From Lentibacter algarum (lineage in GTDB: Bacteria > Pseudomonadota > Alphaproteobacteria > Rhodobacterales > Rhodobacteraceae): a stretch of 64,000 nucleotides of DNA. The notes under the pieces are model-generated. The model saw only the letters and a list, made by a program, of their open reading frames with translations. It had not been told where the DNA came from and ran no database searches. The position numbers and the translations under genes are program-made. Of the stretch, positions 26,638 to 35,614 are shown piece by piece (position 1 is the stretch's first letter; each line of letters starts with the position of its first letter). The DNA lies in NCBI RefSeq assembly GCF_018860975.1, contig NZ_JAHKQI010000008.1, positions 187,746 to 251,745 on the forward strand. Reading direction: 5' to 3'.

Positions 26638-28428
26638 ATGAAACCGCTTGCCAAAACCCAGAATCCAGAGCGAAGCCCGAGAACCGTCAGTTGGCGGGTG
26701 CGTCTGGTGTTTGTTGCGCTCTTGGTGTTGGCGGTCATAACAGTGGCAGTGACCAATCGGTTGCTGACCCAGAGGTTCACAGAAAACACCCGCAACAGGG
26801 CTGAGCTGCGGTTGGCACTTTATTCGGGCAACCTGATCTCCGAACTCAAACGCAACTCGATTGTGCCGCAACTGTTGAGCCGTGATCCGGCTTTGATTGG
26901 TGCCTTGTCGTCAAGTGATTTTAGTCAGTCAACACAAAGACTTATCTCGTTTGTTGAGGAAATCGGCGCGGCTTCACTCATTCTGCTTGATGCGGGCGGG
27001 CGCACCGTTGCGGCGACAGATCGGGGCCGGCTAGGTGAGGCGCATCGTTCGCAGCCATACTTTGTCGATGCTTTGCGCTCGAACGACACGATTTTCACGA
27101 CAGTTCCGCGCGAAAGCGGGGGCTATCGCTTTGTTTATGCGCGCCGCATCAATTTGCAGGCCGAGACACTGGGCGTGATCCTTGTCGAGGTCGATCTGGC
27201 GAAGTTCGAACGCGGATGGGCGGGCATATCAGACGCGGTTTTGGTGACTGATAGCGAAGGCACGATCATTCTGGCCACCGAGCCGCGTTGGCGCGGCGTG
27301 AGCGAGGCGAACGCCCTGAGCCGCGAGCCTGCTGAAAGTGCAATTCAGCGCGCGATCAGAGCCACTCAGGATTGGACCTCGCTGTCGCCGGATGCTTACG
27401 TGCAAGGCGAAGCGGTGATGCGCAAAGAAACGCGCGTGGCGTTTCGGGGCTGGCGGATGGCGAGTTTTACCACTTACTCAAGCGTGCGCGAACGGGTGAA
27501 CGGTGTGCTGGCGCTCGAGATCATGGGATTTGCCATTTTGCTGTCCCTCGGATTTTACCTGTTGAGCCGTAAGTCTGCCGTGCGGATGGCACTTTTCCAG
27601 CGGGAGTCGGCGGAGCTTCGCCGCCTGAACGCGCGCTTGCAGCGGGAAATTGCCGAGCGCGAAAAGATGCAAGGGCAGCTTGAAGTGGCGGAGCAAAGCC
27701 TCGCGCAGAGCTCGAAACTGGCGGCGCTTGGCGAGATGTCGGCAGCTGTGAGCCACGAGCTGAACCAACCCCTCGCGGCAATGAAAACCTACCTTGCCGG
27801 AGCGCGGCTTTTGTTGGCCCGCAACCGGCCCGATGAGGCGGTTTCGAGCTTTCTGCGGATCGATGATCTGATTGAGCGGATGGGGGCGATTACCAAGCAG
27901 CTCAAGAGCTATGCGCGCAAGGGACAGGACAAGTTAACCCCAATAAACATGGGCGATGCGCTGACTTCGGCCCTGTCGATGATGGAGCCGCAACTGAAGC
28001 TCAGGCATGTGAAGATCGACCGTGTTTTGCCGAGTTGGCCTGTCTATGTCATGGGCGACCGCGTGCGCATCGAGCAGGTGATGGTCAACCTCATTCGCAA
28101 CGCGCTTGATGCCACGCGCCAAGAGGCTGACCCCGAGGTTGAGCTGATCCTTGCGGCGGGTGAAACCGCTTCACTGATGGTGCGAGACAACGGCCCCGGA
28201 ATCGATGATCTCGACGCGCTGTTCGAGCCGTTTTACACGACAAAAGAGCCCGGTGAAGGCGTCGGCCTTGGGCTTGCCATTTCTTCTGGTATCGTAAACG
28301 ACCTAGGGGGCAGGCTGACGGCGCGCAATTCTATCGCCGGAGGGGCTGTATTTGAAATGCAACTTCCTATCTTGGAAGTCGATGCAAATGGCAACGTCAC
28401 CAAGGACGCGGCCGCAGCAGCGGAATAA
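26638..28428 (+). CDS. dctB: C4-dicarboxylate-type sensor histidine kinase DctB
   Basis: 596 residues from the ATG at 26638 (a GTG at 26632 is in frame). Membrane helices at about residues 20-40 and 285-305 bracket a periplasmic PDC/dCACHE domain with ETLGVILVEVDLAKFE. The cytoplasmic part has a coiled coil, an H-box SHELNQPLAAMKTYL (phosphoacceptor His), an N-box NLIRNALDA, and G-boxes DNGPGI and GVGLGLAIS. It would phosphorylate the DctD regulator encoded 18 bp downstream. No dctPQM transporter is in the window, so the actual ligand is an inference. Confidence 0.9.
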   Translation: MKPLAKTQNPERSPRTVSWRVRLVFVALLVLAVITVAVTNRLLTQRFTENTRNRAELRLALYSGNLISELKRNSIVPQLLSRDPALIGALSSSDFSQSTQRLISFVEEIGAASLILLDAGGRTVAATDRGRLGEAHRSQPYFVDALRSNDTIFTTVPRESGGYRFVYARRINLQAETLGVILVEVDLAKFERGWAGISDAVLVTDSEGTIILATEPRWRGVSEANALSREPAESAIQRAIRATQDWTSLSPDAYVQGEAVMRKETRVAFRGWRMASFTTYSSVRERVNGVLALEIMGFAILLSLGFYLLSRKSAVRMALFQRESAELRRLNARLQREIAEREKMQGQLEVAEQSLAQSSKLAALGEMSAAVSHELNQPLAAMKTYLAGARLLLARNRPDEAVSSFLRIDDLIERMGAITKQLKSYARKGQDKLTPINMGDALTSALSMMEPQLKLRHVKIDRVLPSWPVYVMGDRVRIEQVMVNLIRNALDATRQEADPEVELILAAGETASLMVRDNGPGIDDLDALFEPFYTTKEPGEGVGLGLAISSGIVNDLGGRLTARNSIAGGAVFEMQLPILEVDANGNVTKDAAAAAE

Positions 28429-28446
28429 CAGGGCGGGAGACCCAAC

Positions 28447-29784
28447 ATGGCGAAAGCAATGAAAATCGCGATTGTGGATGACGAGCAGGACATGCGCCAA
28501 TCTATAAGTCAGTGGCTTGCACTATCAGGCTATGACACGCAGACGTTTCCCTCAGCGGAAGATGCGCTCAAGGAGCTTGGGCCAGACTACCCCGGTATCG
28601 TGATTTCCGACATCAAGATGCCCGGCATGGACGGTATGCAGTTTCTGAAAAAGCTGATGGGCGCTGACAGTGCTTTGCCTGTTATCATGATCACCGGTCA
28701 CGGCGATGTGCCGATGGCCGTTGAGGCGATGCGGGTTGGCGCTTTTGATTTTCTCGAGAAGCCGTTCAACCCTGACCGGATGACCGAACTCGCCAAGAAG
28801 GCGGCCAATGCGCGGCGCCTGACGATGGACAACCGAGCTTTGCGGCGTGAGCTGTCGGATGGCGGGCAGTTGATCAAGAAACTCATCGGTATCAGCCCTG
28901 TTATGGCGCGGCTTAAGGAAGATATTCTTGATCTGGGGCAGGCCGATGGGCATGTGCTGATCGACGGCGAGACAGGCACTGGCAAAACACTTGTGGCGCA
29001 TGCGTTGCACGCAGTTGGTGCGCGGGCTGGCAAGAAGTTTGTTCTGGTCAGTTGCTCGGCGCTGGAAGAAGAGGCGCTGGTCAAGCGCTTGTTCGGGCCT
29101 ATGCAGCCGGAAGACAGCCAGTTGCCCGCGGTGGAAGAGGCCCGAGGCGGCACCTTGGTGCTCGAAGACATAGAGACGCTGCCCGACGCCGTGCAGGCGC
29201 GCTTGCTGAGCTTTATGAACGATGAAGGCAACCCGCCCGAAACGCGGATTGTGGCGATTTCAAACTTGCAGGAACAAAACCGCACAGTTGAAGATGCGCT
29301 GCGCTCTGATCTGTTTTACCGCATGGCCGCGCTGCGCATTACGGTTCCGCCGCTGCGCCAACGCGGAGAGGATATCCTGACGTTGTTCACCCGTTTGGCG
29401 GAGGAATACGCAGATGAATACGGGTGTGATGCGCCGAAGGTGACAGCACAGGAGGCTGCGCAACTGCTGCAAGCGCCTTGGCCCGGCAATGTGCGCCAGC
29501 TGATCAATGTGGCCGAGCGGGCGGTGCTGCAATCGCGACGCGGGTCAGGTTCTATCACTTCGCTGTTGATGAACGACCACGACGAGATGCAGCCGGTGAT
29601 GACAACCGAAGGCAAGCCGCTCAAGGAATATGTAGAAGCCTTCGAACGGATGCTGATCGACAACACCATGCGCCGCCATAAAGGCAGTATCGCGAGTGTG
29701 ATGGACGAGCTTTGCCTGCCGCGCCGGACGCTGAACGAGAAGATGGCCAAATACGCGCTGCAACGTTCTGATTATCTTGTGTAA
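28447..29784 (+). CDS. dctD: DctD-type response regulator without the sigma54 GAFTGA loop
   Basis: 445 residues. Receiver domain (residues 1-120) with acidic pocket VDDEQD and phosphoacceptor Asp55 in ISDIKMPG. The central AAA+ domain has Walker A GETGTGKT (174-181), but the stretch that normally carries GAFTGA reads LFGPMQPEDSQLPAVEEA (about 215-232), lacking it. The Walker B is altered to LVLEDIE. A Fis-type HTH ends the protein (KGSIASVMDELCLPRRTLNE). Without the loop the protein should not remodel sigma54 holoenzyme; activation with sigma70, as known for Rhodobacter NtrC, is an inference. Confidence 0.92.
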   Translation: MAKAMKIAIVDDEQDMRQSISQWLALSGYDTQTFPSAEDALKELGPDYPGIVISDIKMPGMDGMQFLKKLMGADSALPVIMITGHGDVPMAVEAMRVGAFDFLEKPFNPDRMTELAKKAANARRLTMDNRALRRELSDGGQLIKKLIGISPVMARLKEDILDLGQADGHVLIDGETGTGKTLVAHALHAVGARAGKKFVLVSCSALEEEALVKRLFGPMQPEDSQLPAVEEARGGTLVLEDIETLPDAVQARLLSFMNDEGNPPETRIVAISNLQEQNRTVEDALRSDLFYRMAALRITVPPLRQRGEDILTLFTRLAEEYADEYGCDAPKVTAQEAAQLLQAPWPGNVRQLINVAERAVLQSRRGSGSITSLLMNDHDEMQPVMTTEGKPLKEYVEAFERMLIDNTMRRHKGSIASVMDELCLPRRTLNEKMAKYALQRSDYLV

Positions 29785-29825
29785 TCACTCTCTGCCAACG
29801 TCTTGAAACGAGGCGTGGATTTCAC

Positions 29826-29951
29826 TTGGTTTGGATCCTCGGGGCGCTGTTGATCGCGGGGGTGATCTGCTTTGGCATGGTCATTTTACATGGTATGGCG
29901 CTCAGCCCGACTGGCTATGTCGCGCCGACAGCTATATTGGAACAGCGATGA
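29826..29951 (+). CDS. Candidate small membrane protein, TTG start
   Basis: A 41-residue frame: LVWILGALLIAGVICFGMVI then LHGMALSPTGYVAPTAILEQR (the first residue would be read as Met). One membrane helix followed by a short tail. No ATG is available; the TTG at 29826 has a GTGGA element six bases upstream. It lies 42 bp after dctD and could be co-transcribed. The GYVAP tail is suggestive of a conserved short protein, but I cannot confirm it. The rest of the 29785-30437 gap has no other gene I can support. Confidence 0.35.
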   Translation: MVWILGALLIAGVICFGMVILHGMALSPTGYVAPTAILEQR

Positions 29952-30115
29952 CAAGCGCGCAAATAACAAAGTCGCACGCGCCAACTTTTGCACCAGTGTT
30001 GCAGGTGACAACAGACACTGGTGTCACAACGCGTTTGACTGACTTGCTGCGCGAATGACCGCATTTGTGACAGTTTGGCATTGTGTTTTACCGCATGGTG
30101 GCATTAAGTAGAGGT

Positions 30116-30139
30116 GAGGGCACACAAAGTTGCGCCCTC
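30116..30139 (+). terminator. Hairpin after dctBD, possible weak terminator
   Basis: GAGGGC (30116-30121) pairs with GCCCTC (30134-30139), extended inward by CA/TG across one mismatch, and is followed by the T-rich TTTGAGTTTCT. It is placed between dctD and rne and could end the dct transcript or lie in the rne leader. Confidence 0.45.
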
Positions 30140-30437
30140 TTTGAGTTTCTCTGCTTCGGAAATCTAGATGTTTCCCCAGCAGTATGAATTGGTCGGAACC
30201 CCCGGCCAGACGGACCGGCAAACCTTACGTTTGCCATTAAACGGGCGCCCTTGGCCTTCAAAAAGCAAAGAGGCGTCGGAGAAGAAACGCGATGAAGCGC
30301 GCGACACCATTGAGTTTGAGAGCCGAGGGCGCAAGCGCCCCCTCCAAATGCGCGTCTGACATTGCCATAAATAGACACGTTACAAGAGCTGCCGGGCCCC
30401 CGGGCGCGGTTGGCGTTTTGTCGTGCAATTGGACAAC

Positions 30438-33188
30438 ATGGCTAAGAAAATGCTTATCGACGCCACCCACGCAGAGGAAACTCGCGTTGTGGTGGTGGAT
30501 GGAAACAAAGTTGAGGAGTTCGACTTTGAATCCGACAGCCGCCGGCAGCTTGCTGGCAATATCTATCTTGCAAAAGTAACACGGGTTGAGCCGTCGCTTC
30601 AGGCGGCGTTCATCGACTATGGCGGCAACCGTCATGGCTTTCTCGCGTTCAGCGAGATTCACCCTGATTACTATCAGATCCCGATCGCAGACCGCGAAGC
30701 GCTTATGGAAGAAGAGCGCGTCTATGCGGAGGCCATGAAGGCCCGTGACGAGGCTGAAGAGGAAAAGCCCAAGAAGCGCCGCCGTTCACGCGGGAAGGCT
30801 GCTGCGGCGGACACTTCCGAGGATGCTGTCGTGACCTCTGAAGTTTCAGGCATGGAGACCATCGACCTTGATGAAGGCGGTGACGATACGCTTGAAGGCA
30901 AGTCACCGATGGAGCTTGTTGCGGAAACCCCAGTTGAAGAGCCTACTGACGACGCGCCTGAAACCGAGGCAGGTGATGAACCTGCTGAGGCAGCGGCGCA
31001 GGAGCCTGCTGAGGCAGATGCAGAAGCAGTTGCAGATGCAGATGCGACTGATGAAGACGAAAAGCCAAAGCGTGGCCGTCGTCGTAAGCAAGATGCCAGC
31101 AGCAAAGACGAGAACATTGAAAGCGTCGCGGAGGAGGATGATCAGGATGATATCCGCCCACCTCGCAAGCCGCGCGCCCGCCGTTACAAAATCCAGGAAG
31201 TGATCAAAGTGCGTCAGGTTCTGCTGGTGCAAGTCGTCAAAGAAGAGCGCGGCAACAAGGGTGCTGCCCTGACGACCTACCTGAGCCTTGCAGGCCGCTA
31301 CTGCGTATTGATGCCCAACACGGCGCGTGGCGGTGGTATCTCACGTAAGATCACCAACGCCGCAGACCGTAAGAAACTCAAAGAGATAGCTGTCGAAATT
31401 GAAGTGCCGCAGGGTGCCGGCCTGATTGTTCGCACGGCGGGTGCCAAACGCACCAAGCCCGAGATCAAACGCGACTATGAGTACCTGCAGCGACTCTGGG
31501 AGCAGATCCGTGAGCTGACGCTCAAGTCAAATGCTCCGGCGAAGATCTATGAAGAAGGCGACCTGATCAAACGCTCGATCCGCGACCTCTATAACCGCGA
31601 TATCGACGAAGTGCTGGTTGAGGGCGAGCGCGGCTACCGCATTGCCAAAGACTTCATGAAAATGATCATGCCGTCACACGCCAAGAACGTTAAGAACTAC
31701 CAAGAAGGCCTGCCGTTGTTTGCGCGCTTTCAGGTTGAGAACTACCTCAGCTCGATGTTCAACCCGACCGTGCAGCTCAAGTCGGGCGGCTACCTTGTGA
31801 TCAACCCGACCGAGGCGCTTGTCTCGATCGACGTGAACTCGGGCCGTGCGACCAAGGAAGGCAGTATCGAGGACACCGCGACCAAGACCAACCTTGAAGC
31901 CGCCGAAGAAGTTGCGCGCCAGTTGCGACTGCGCGATTTGGCGGGTTTGATTGTCATCGACTTTATCGACATGGACGAGCGCAAGAACAACTCGGCCGTT
32001 GAAAAGCGGATGAAAGACAAGCTCAAGAACGACCGTGCGCGTATTCAGGTTGGCCGCATTTCAGGCTTTGGCCTGATGGAAATGAGCCGCCAGCGTCTGC
32101 GCCCCGGGATGATCGAGGCAACGACACAGCCTTGCCCGAGTTGCCACGGTACCGGGCTTATTCGTTCGGATGACAACCTTGCGCTTAATATTCTACGTCA
32201 GATCGAAGAAGAGGGCACGCGCCGCCGCTCACGCGAAGTGCTGGTCAAATGCCCTGTCGGGATTTCGAACTTCCTGATGAACCAGAAACGCGAGCACGTA
32301 GCGCAGATTGAAGCGCGCTACGGCATGTCGGTTCGTATTGAAGGCGACCCGATGCTGATCAGTCCTGATTTCACCATCGAGAAGTTCAAAACGGCCACTC
32401 GCCGCGTGCAAGAGGCCAGTGCGCCTGTTGTTTCGGCGACGGCTGCATTGATGGCTGACATTGACGGTGAAGACGACGATGTTGTTGAGGCTGAGAACGT
32501 TGAAACACCCGAGAACGCCGAAGCCGGCGAAGGCGATGCGCCCAAGAAGAAACGCCGGCGTCGTCGGCGCCGTCGGGGCAAAGGCGGTGCTGATGGTGAA
32601 GGCCAAAACGCTGACAACCAAAACAGTGAAAGCCAGAATGCTGACAGCCAAAACGGTGAAAGCCAGAATGCTGATGGTTCGAATGTAGCGTCTGGTGAAG
32701 AAGCCAGCGCTGTGCAGGATGCCCCGCAAGAGCCAAAGGCTGAAGACACACCCGCACAAGCCGAAGAGAAACCAAAGCGCACGCGCCGCCGCGCGCCCAA
32801 GAAGGCCGCGGAGCCCGAAGCAGAGGCGGATGCGGCAGCAGAGCCGGAAGTTGTTGCCGAAGCGGTCGAAGAAAAGCCCAAGCGAGCCACACGCAAGCCT
32901 CGGGCGAGAAAGCCCAAGGCTGATGAGGTAGAGGCTGATGCCGAAGCGGCCACCAAGGCTGAAGCGGAACCTGCGGAAGCGGAGGAGAAACCAAAGCGCA
33001 AACGGGCGAGCCGCGCAAAGAAGAAGGTTGACGACACTCCGGCAGAGGCTGTGGTTGAAGCGCCTGTAGCAGAGGCCGCACCAGTTGTTGAACCCGCACC
33101 AGTTGTTGAACCCGCGCCTGAAGCCGTTGCTGAAGACAAACCGAAAGGCCCGAAAAAGCGCGGCTGGTGGTCGCTCGGTAAGGGCTAA
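30438..33188 (+). CDS. rne: Ribonuclease E
   Basis: 916 residues from the ATG at 30438 (MAKKMLIDATHAEETRVVVV). The S1 domain is split by an acidic insert of about 140 residues (positions ~95-235), as in other alphaproteobacteria. The catalytic DNase I-like part shows SIDVNSGRATKEG and VIDFIDMDERKN, holding the two Mg-binding Asp residues, and the zinc-link CPSCHGTG. After about residue 670 the tail is a basic/acidic, Ala-Glu-Pro-rich scaffold with R/K clusters (KKKRRRRRRRRGKGG), probably RNA-binding and degradosome-binding. The 250-bp leader may allow autoregulation; a terminator follows the stop codon. Confidence 0.95.
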   Translation: MAKKMLIDATHAEETRVVVVDGNKVEEFDFESDSRRQLAGNIYLAKVTRVEPSLQAAFIDYGGNRHGFLAFSEIHPDYYQIPIADREALMEEERVYAEAMKARDEAEEEKPKKRRRSRGKAAAADTSEDAVVTSEVSGMETIDLDEGGDDTLEGKSPMELVAETPVEEPTDDAPETEAGDEPAEAAAQEPAEADAEAVADADATDEDEKPKRGRRRKQDASSKDENIESVAEEDDQDDIRPPRKPRARRYKIQEVIKVRQVLLVQVVKEERGNKGAALTTYLSLAGRYCVLMPNTARGGGISRKITNAADRKKLKEIAVEIEVPQGAGLIVRTAGAKRTKPEIKRDYEYLQRLWEQIRELTLKSNAPAKIYEEGDLIKRSIRDLYNRDIDEVLVEGERGYRIAKDFMKMIMPSHAKNVKNYQEGLPLFARFQVENYLSSMFNPTVQLKSGGYLVINPTEALVSIDVNSGRATKEGSIEDTATKTNLEAAEEVARQLRLRDLAGLIVIDFIDMDERKNNSAVEKRMKDKLKNDRARIQVGRISGFGLMEMSRQRLRPGMIEATTQPCPSCHGTGLIRSDDNLALNILRQIEEEGTRRRSREVLVKCPVGISNFLMNQKREHVAQIEARYGMSVRIEGDPMLISPDFTIEKFKTATRRVQEASAPVVSATAALMADIDGEDDDVVEAENVETPENAEAGEGDAPKKKRRRRRRRRGKGGADGEGQNADNQNSESQNADSQNGESQNADGSNVASGEEASAVQDAPQEPKAEDTPAQAEEKPKRTRRRAPKKAAEPEAEADAAAEPEVVAEAVEEKPKRATRKPRARKPKADEVEADAEAATKAEAEPAEAEEKPKRKRASRAKKKVDDTPAEAVVEAPVAEAAPVVEPAPVVEPAPEAVAEDKPKGPKKRGWWSLGKG
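32605..32678 (+). repeat. 30-bp repeat in the rne tail (QNSESQNADS units)
   Basis: Imperfect copies of CAAAACGGTGAAAGCCAGAA plus TGCTGACAGC encode Gln/Asn/Ser units (QNSESQNADS, QNGESQNADG). A second, 18-bp direct repeat (CCAGTTGTTGAACCCGCA) lies at about 33081-33116. Both are within the disordered C-terminal scaffold and keep the reading frame. Confidence 0.75.
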
Positions 33189-33210
33189 GCCTAAAGTAAA
33201 GAAAATAGGA

Positions 33211-33237
33211 AAGCCGCGCCTTCGGGTGCGGCTTTTT
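33211..33237 (+). terminator. Rho-independent terminator after rne
   Basis: AAGCCGCGCC-TTCG-GGTGCGGCTT followed by TTTC. A strong tetraloop hairpin with a T-run 22 bp after the stop codon. It may act also on the convergent tusA-like gene, as the other strand reads AAAGCCGCACCC. Confidence 0.92.
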
Positions 33238-33245
33238 CTTTGGGG

Positions 33246-33470
33246 TTAGGCCTTTTGAACGCGGTAGGTCTGAGCGCCTTGACGCTCGCCGGTTGCAACG
33301 AGCTTATGCCCGGACTCGGCACAAAAATGCGGAACATCTATCGCCGCCGCCGGATCATCTGCCCAGAGCGTTATCTGTTCTCCCGAGGCGAGCTTGCTCA
33401 ACCGTTTGCGCAGGCGCAACACGGGAAGGGGGCATAAAAGGCCGCGGGCATCTATCAGTTCGTCACTCAT
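33246..33470 (-). CDS. TusA-like sulfurtransferase (SirA family)
   Basis: 74 residues: DARGLLCPLPVLRLRKRL with the active Cys13 in the CPxP motif, then ITLWADDPAAAIDVPHFC. Family members pass persulfide sulfur for tRNA thiolation, molybdenum cofactor or sulfur oxidation. It is convergent with rne and stands alone, so its target cannot be told. Confidence 0.9.
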   Translation of the reverse strand: MSDELIDARGLLCPLPVLRLRKRLSKLASGEQITLWADDPAAAIDVPHFCAESGHKLVATGERQGAQTYRVQKA

Positions 33471-33563
33471 ATTTCGGCTTTAGGGGGTATGTTACAGCCT
33501 GTCCACAGACTTGTGACTAAATGTGCCAATGACGCGCCTTCCGATATGCCCTAAAGCTTAAGC

Positions 33564-34313
33564 ATGTTTGGAATCGAAATCATGGATGCGGGTCTTTTGC
33601 CTGCGATGATCGTGGCCTTGGCAGCGGGTATTGTCTCGTTTCTGAGCCCCTGTGTGCTGCCGATTGTGCCGCCGTATCTGGCTTATATGAGCGGCGTGTC
33701 TGTCAGTGAGTTAAACCGCGAAGGAAGCCCCAAGTCAGCGGTGTTGCCGGCGCTGTTCTTTGTTCTCGGGTTATCGACAGTTTTCTTGCTGCTCGGGTTT
33801 GCAGCCTCGGCCTTTGGGAAGATGTTCTTGCAATACAGCAGCACATTTTCGACGCTGGCAGGCGTTATCGTAATGATCTTCGGCGCGCATTTCATTGGTA
33901 TTTACCGCATCGGTTTTCTTGACCGCGAAGCGCGGCTTGATGTTGGTGATCAAGGCGGCAGTGCTATGGGAGCTTATGTGCTCGGGCTGGCTTTTGCGTT
34001 TGGCTGGACGCCCTGCATCGGGCCGCAGCTTGGCGCTATACTGTCGCTTGCTGCGAGTGAGGCTAACATCGGCAAAGGGCTGGTGTTGCTGGGTATCTAC
34101 GCCATCGGGCTTGGCCTTCCGTTTCTGATTGTGGCGCTCTACTTGCCGAGGCTTGGCGGGCTGATGGGCTGGATGAAAGCGCATATGGAGCAGATCGAAA
34201 AGGTGATGGGTTTGTTGCTATGGACGGTCGGACTGTTGATGCTGACAGGTGGTTTCTCGGCCTTTTCCTATTGGCTTCTTGAGACATTTCCGGCGCTTGC
34301 GACACTCGGTTAA
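33564..34313 (+). CDS. ccdA: Cytochrome c biogenesis protein CcdA-like
   Basis: 249 residues with six membrane helices. It moves reducing equivalents across the inner membrane for cytochrome c maturation. The two redox Cys are in FLSPCVLPIVPPYLAY and GWTPCIGPQLGAIL. No thioredoxin-like partner is adjacent. It starts about 90 bp from the divergent tusA-like gene, an association that fits sulfur or thiol metabolism. Confidence 0.9.
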   Translation: MFGIEIMDAGLLPAMIVALAAGIVSFLSPCVLPIVPPYLAYMSGVSVSELNREGSPKSAVLPALFFVLGLSTVFLLLGFAASAFGKMFLQYSSTFSTLAGVIVMIFGAHFIGIYRIGFLDREARLDVGDQGGSAMGAYVLGLAFAFGWTPCIGPQLGAILSLAASEANIGKGLVLLGIYAIGLGLPFLIVALYLPRLGGLMGWMKAHMEQIEKVMGLLLWTVGLLMLTGGFSAFSYWLLETFPALATLG

Positions 34314-34375
34314 GCCTTACTCTTGTCAAAAAGCTGCGTTAAACTCTGTGCAAACGAGTTAGGGCTTTGAGCGGT

Positions 34376-35614
34376 ATGCCTCCTGAGACAAGAGAAACAG
34401 TCAGCAAGCGGAGGGTGTTTTACATCCCCGGTTATGACCCGATTCATCCGCGAAGATACCGCGAGCTTTACCGCAAGGAAGGCGCGGAACAGGCTGAAAT
34501 CTCCGGATATGACATTGCACTAAGCCCCAAGAAAACCAAGGGCGGACCCTATGGCTGGCATGTTGAAGGGCGTGTTGACGGCGCGGTTTGTGATGCTGAT
34601 TTCGAAGTGCTTGTTTGGTCGGATATCGTCAAGGACAGCATGGATCAGGGGATTGCTGCGACCTATGTTCAGATGGCGCGCACGGCTTGGACTTACATAG
34701 CATCTGGTGCTCTCTGGCGGCTGATGAAGCTGCGTAAGGGGCCGGTGATTGCGGCGCTGTATCCGGTGATGTTTTTGATCGTGCAGCTTGTGTTGGCGGT
34801 TGTGATTGGCGGCCTTGTGATGTGGGCGCTCGAAGAACTGACGATCCCATATCTTGGCCGCACCGGTGGGTGGCTTTCGCAGCTTTGCGGGCTTGTGGCG
34901 GCATATCAGTTGTTGCGTTGGTTCAAGGCCAAAGACAACAAGTTTTTCGCCTACTACCTCATGCATGACTATGCCTATTCGGCGCAGTCTCGTGGTGAAA
35001 ACCCGCCCGAACTTGAAGCCCGAATGACCGAATTTGCCGATGCGATAGCCGAGGCACTGACGCAGGAGTGTGACGAGGTTTTGGTGGTTGGCCACTCGTC
35101 GGGCGCGCATTTGGGGGTGTCGATTCTGTCGGATATGATCCGCGAGGGAAGGGTGCCTGAGGGCGGGCCGCAGCTGGGCTTTCTGACATTGGGGCAGGTT
35201 GTGCCGATGGTGTCATTTTTGCCCGAGGCTTGGAGGCTGAGAGCTGATCTGGCCTACTTATCTGCGCGCGACGAACTGACTTGGGTTGATGTTACGGCGC
35301 CGGGCGACGGTTGTGCCTTCGCGCTTTGTGATCCGGTTACGGTGTCGGGCGTTGCGCCCGCAGACAAGCGCTGGCCTTTGGTGATTTCTGCGGCCTTCAC
35401 ACAGACATTAAGCAAAGCGCGCTGGAAAGAGCTGAGGTGGAAGTTTTTCCGGCTGCATTTCCAGTATCTTTGCGCCTTCGATGTGCCAGGTGACTATGAC
35501 TATTTCCAGATTACTGCGGGGCCAACCACATTGGAAAAGCGGTTTGAGGGTCGTAACCCGTCGGGCTCGCGCATTGAGGCTGCGGTAAACAAGTTTACGA
35601 GTGTCGCGCCGTGA
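34376..35614 (+). CDS. Membrane-associated alpha/beta hydrolase-like protein of unknown function
   Basis: 412 residues from the ATG at 34376; an in-frame TTG at 34367 is possible. The start of the protein, RRVFYIPGYDPIHPRRYREL, resembles an alpha/beta hydrolase first strand with oxyanion loop. Two or three membrane helices (residues ~120-190, VIAALYPVMFLIVQLVLAVV) are inserted. The nucleophile elbow GHSSGAHLG follows, and near the end comes a conserved HFQYLCAFDVPGDYDYF. I know no characterised member. Its stop overlaps the P450 start by 4 bp (GTGA), so the two are translated together. Confidence 0.8.
   Translation: MPPETRETVSKRRVFYIPGYDPIHPRRYRELYRKEGAEQAEISGYDIALSPKKTKGGPYGWHVEGRVDGAVCDADFEVLVWSDIVKDSMDQGIAATYVQMARTAWTYIASGALWRLMKLRKGPVIAALYPVMFLIVQLVLAVVIGGLVMWALEELTIPYLGRTGGWLSQLCGLVAAYQLLRWFKAKDNKFFAYYLMHDYAYSAQSRGENPPELEARMTEFADAIAEALTQECDEVLVVGHSSGAHLGVSILSDMIREGRVPEGGPQLGFLTLGQVVPMVSFLPEAWRLRADLAYLSARDELTWVDVTAPGDGCAFALCDPVTVSGVAPADKRWPLVISAAFTQTLSKARWKELRWKFFRLHFQYLCAFDVPGDYDYFQITAGPTTLEKRFEGRNPSGSRIEAAVNKFTSVAP

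Noticed and set aside
29948-30058. 36-residue frame starting in the stop of the small membrane frame (ATGA)
   Set aside because: No recognisable domain, helix or composition; probably chance.
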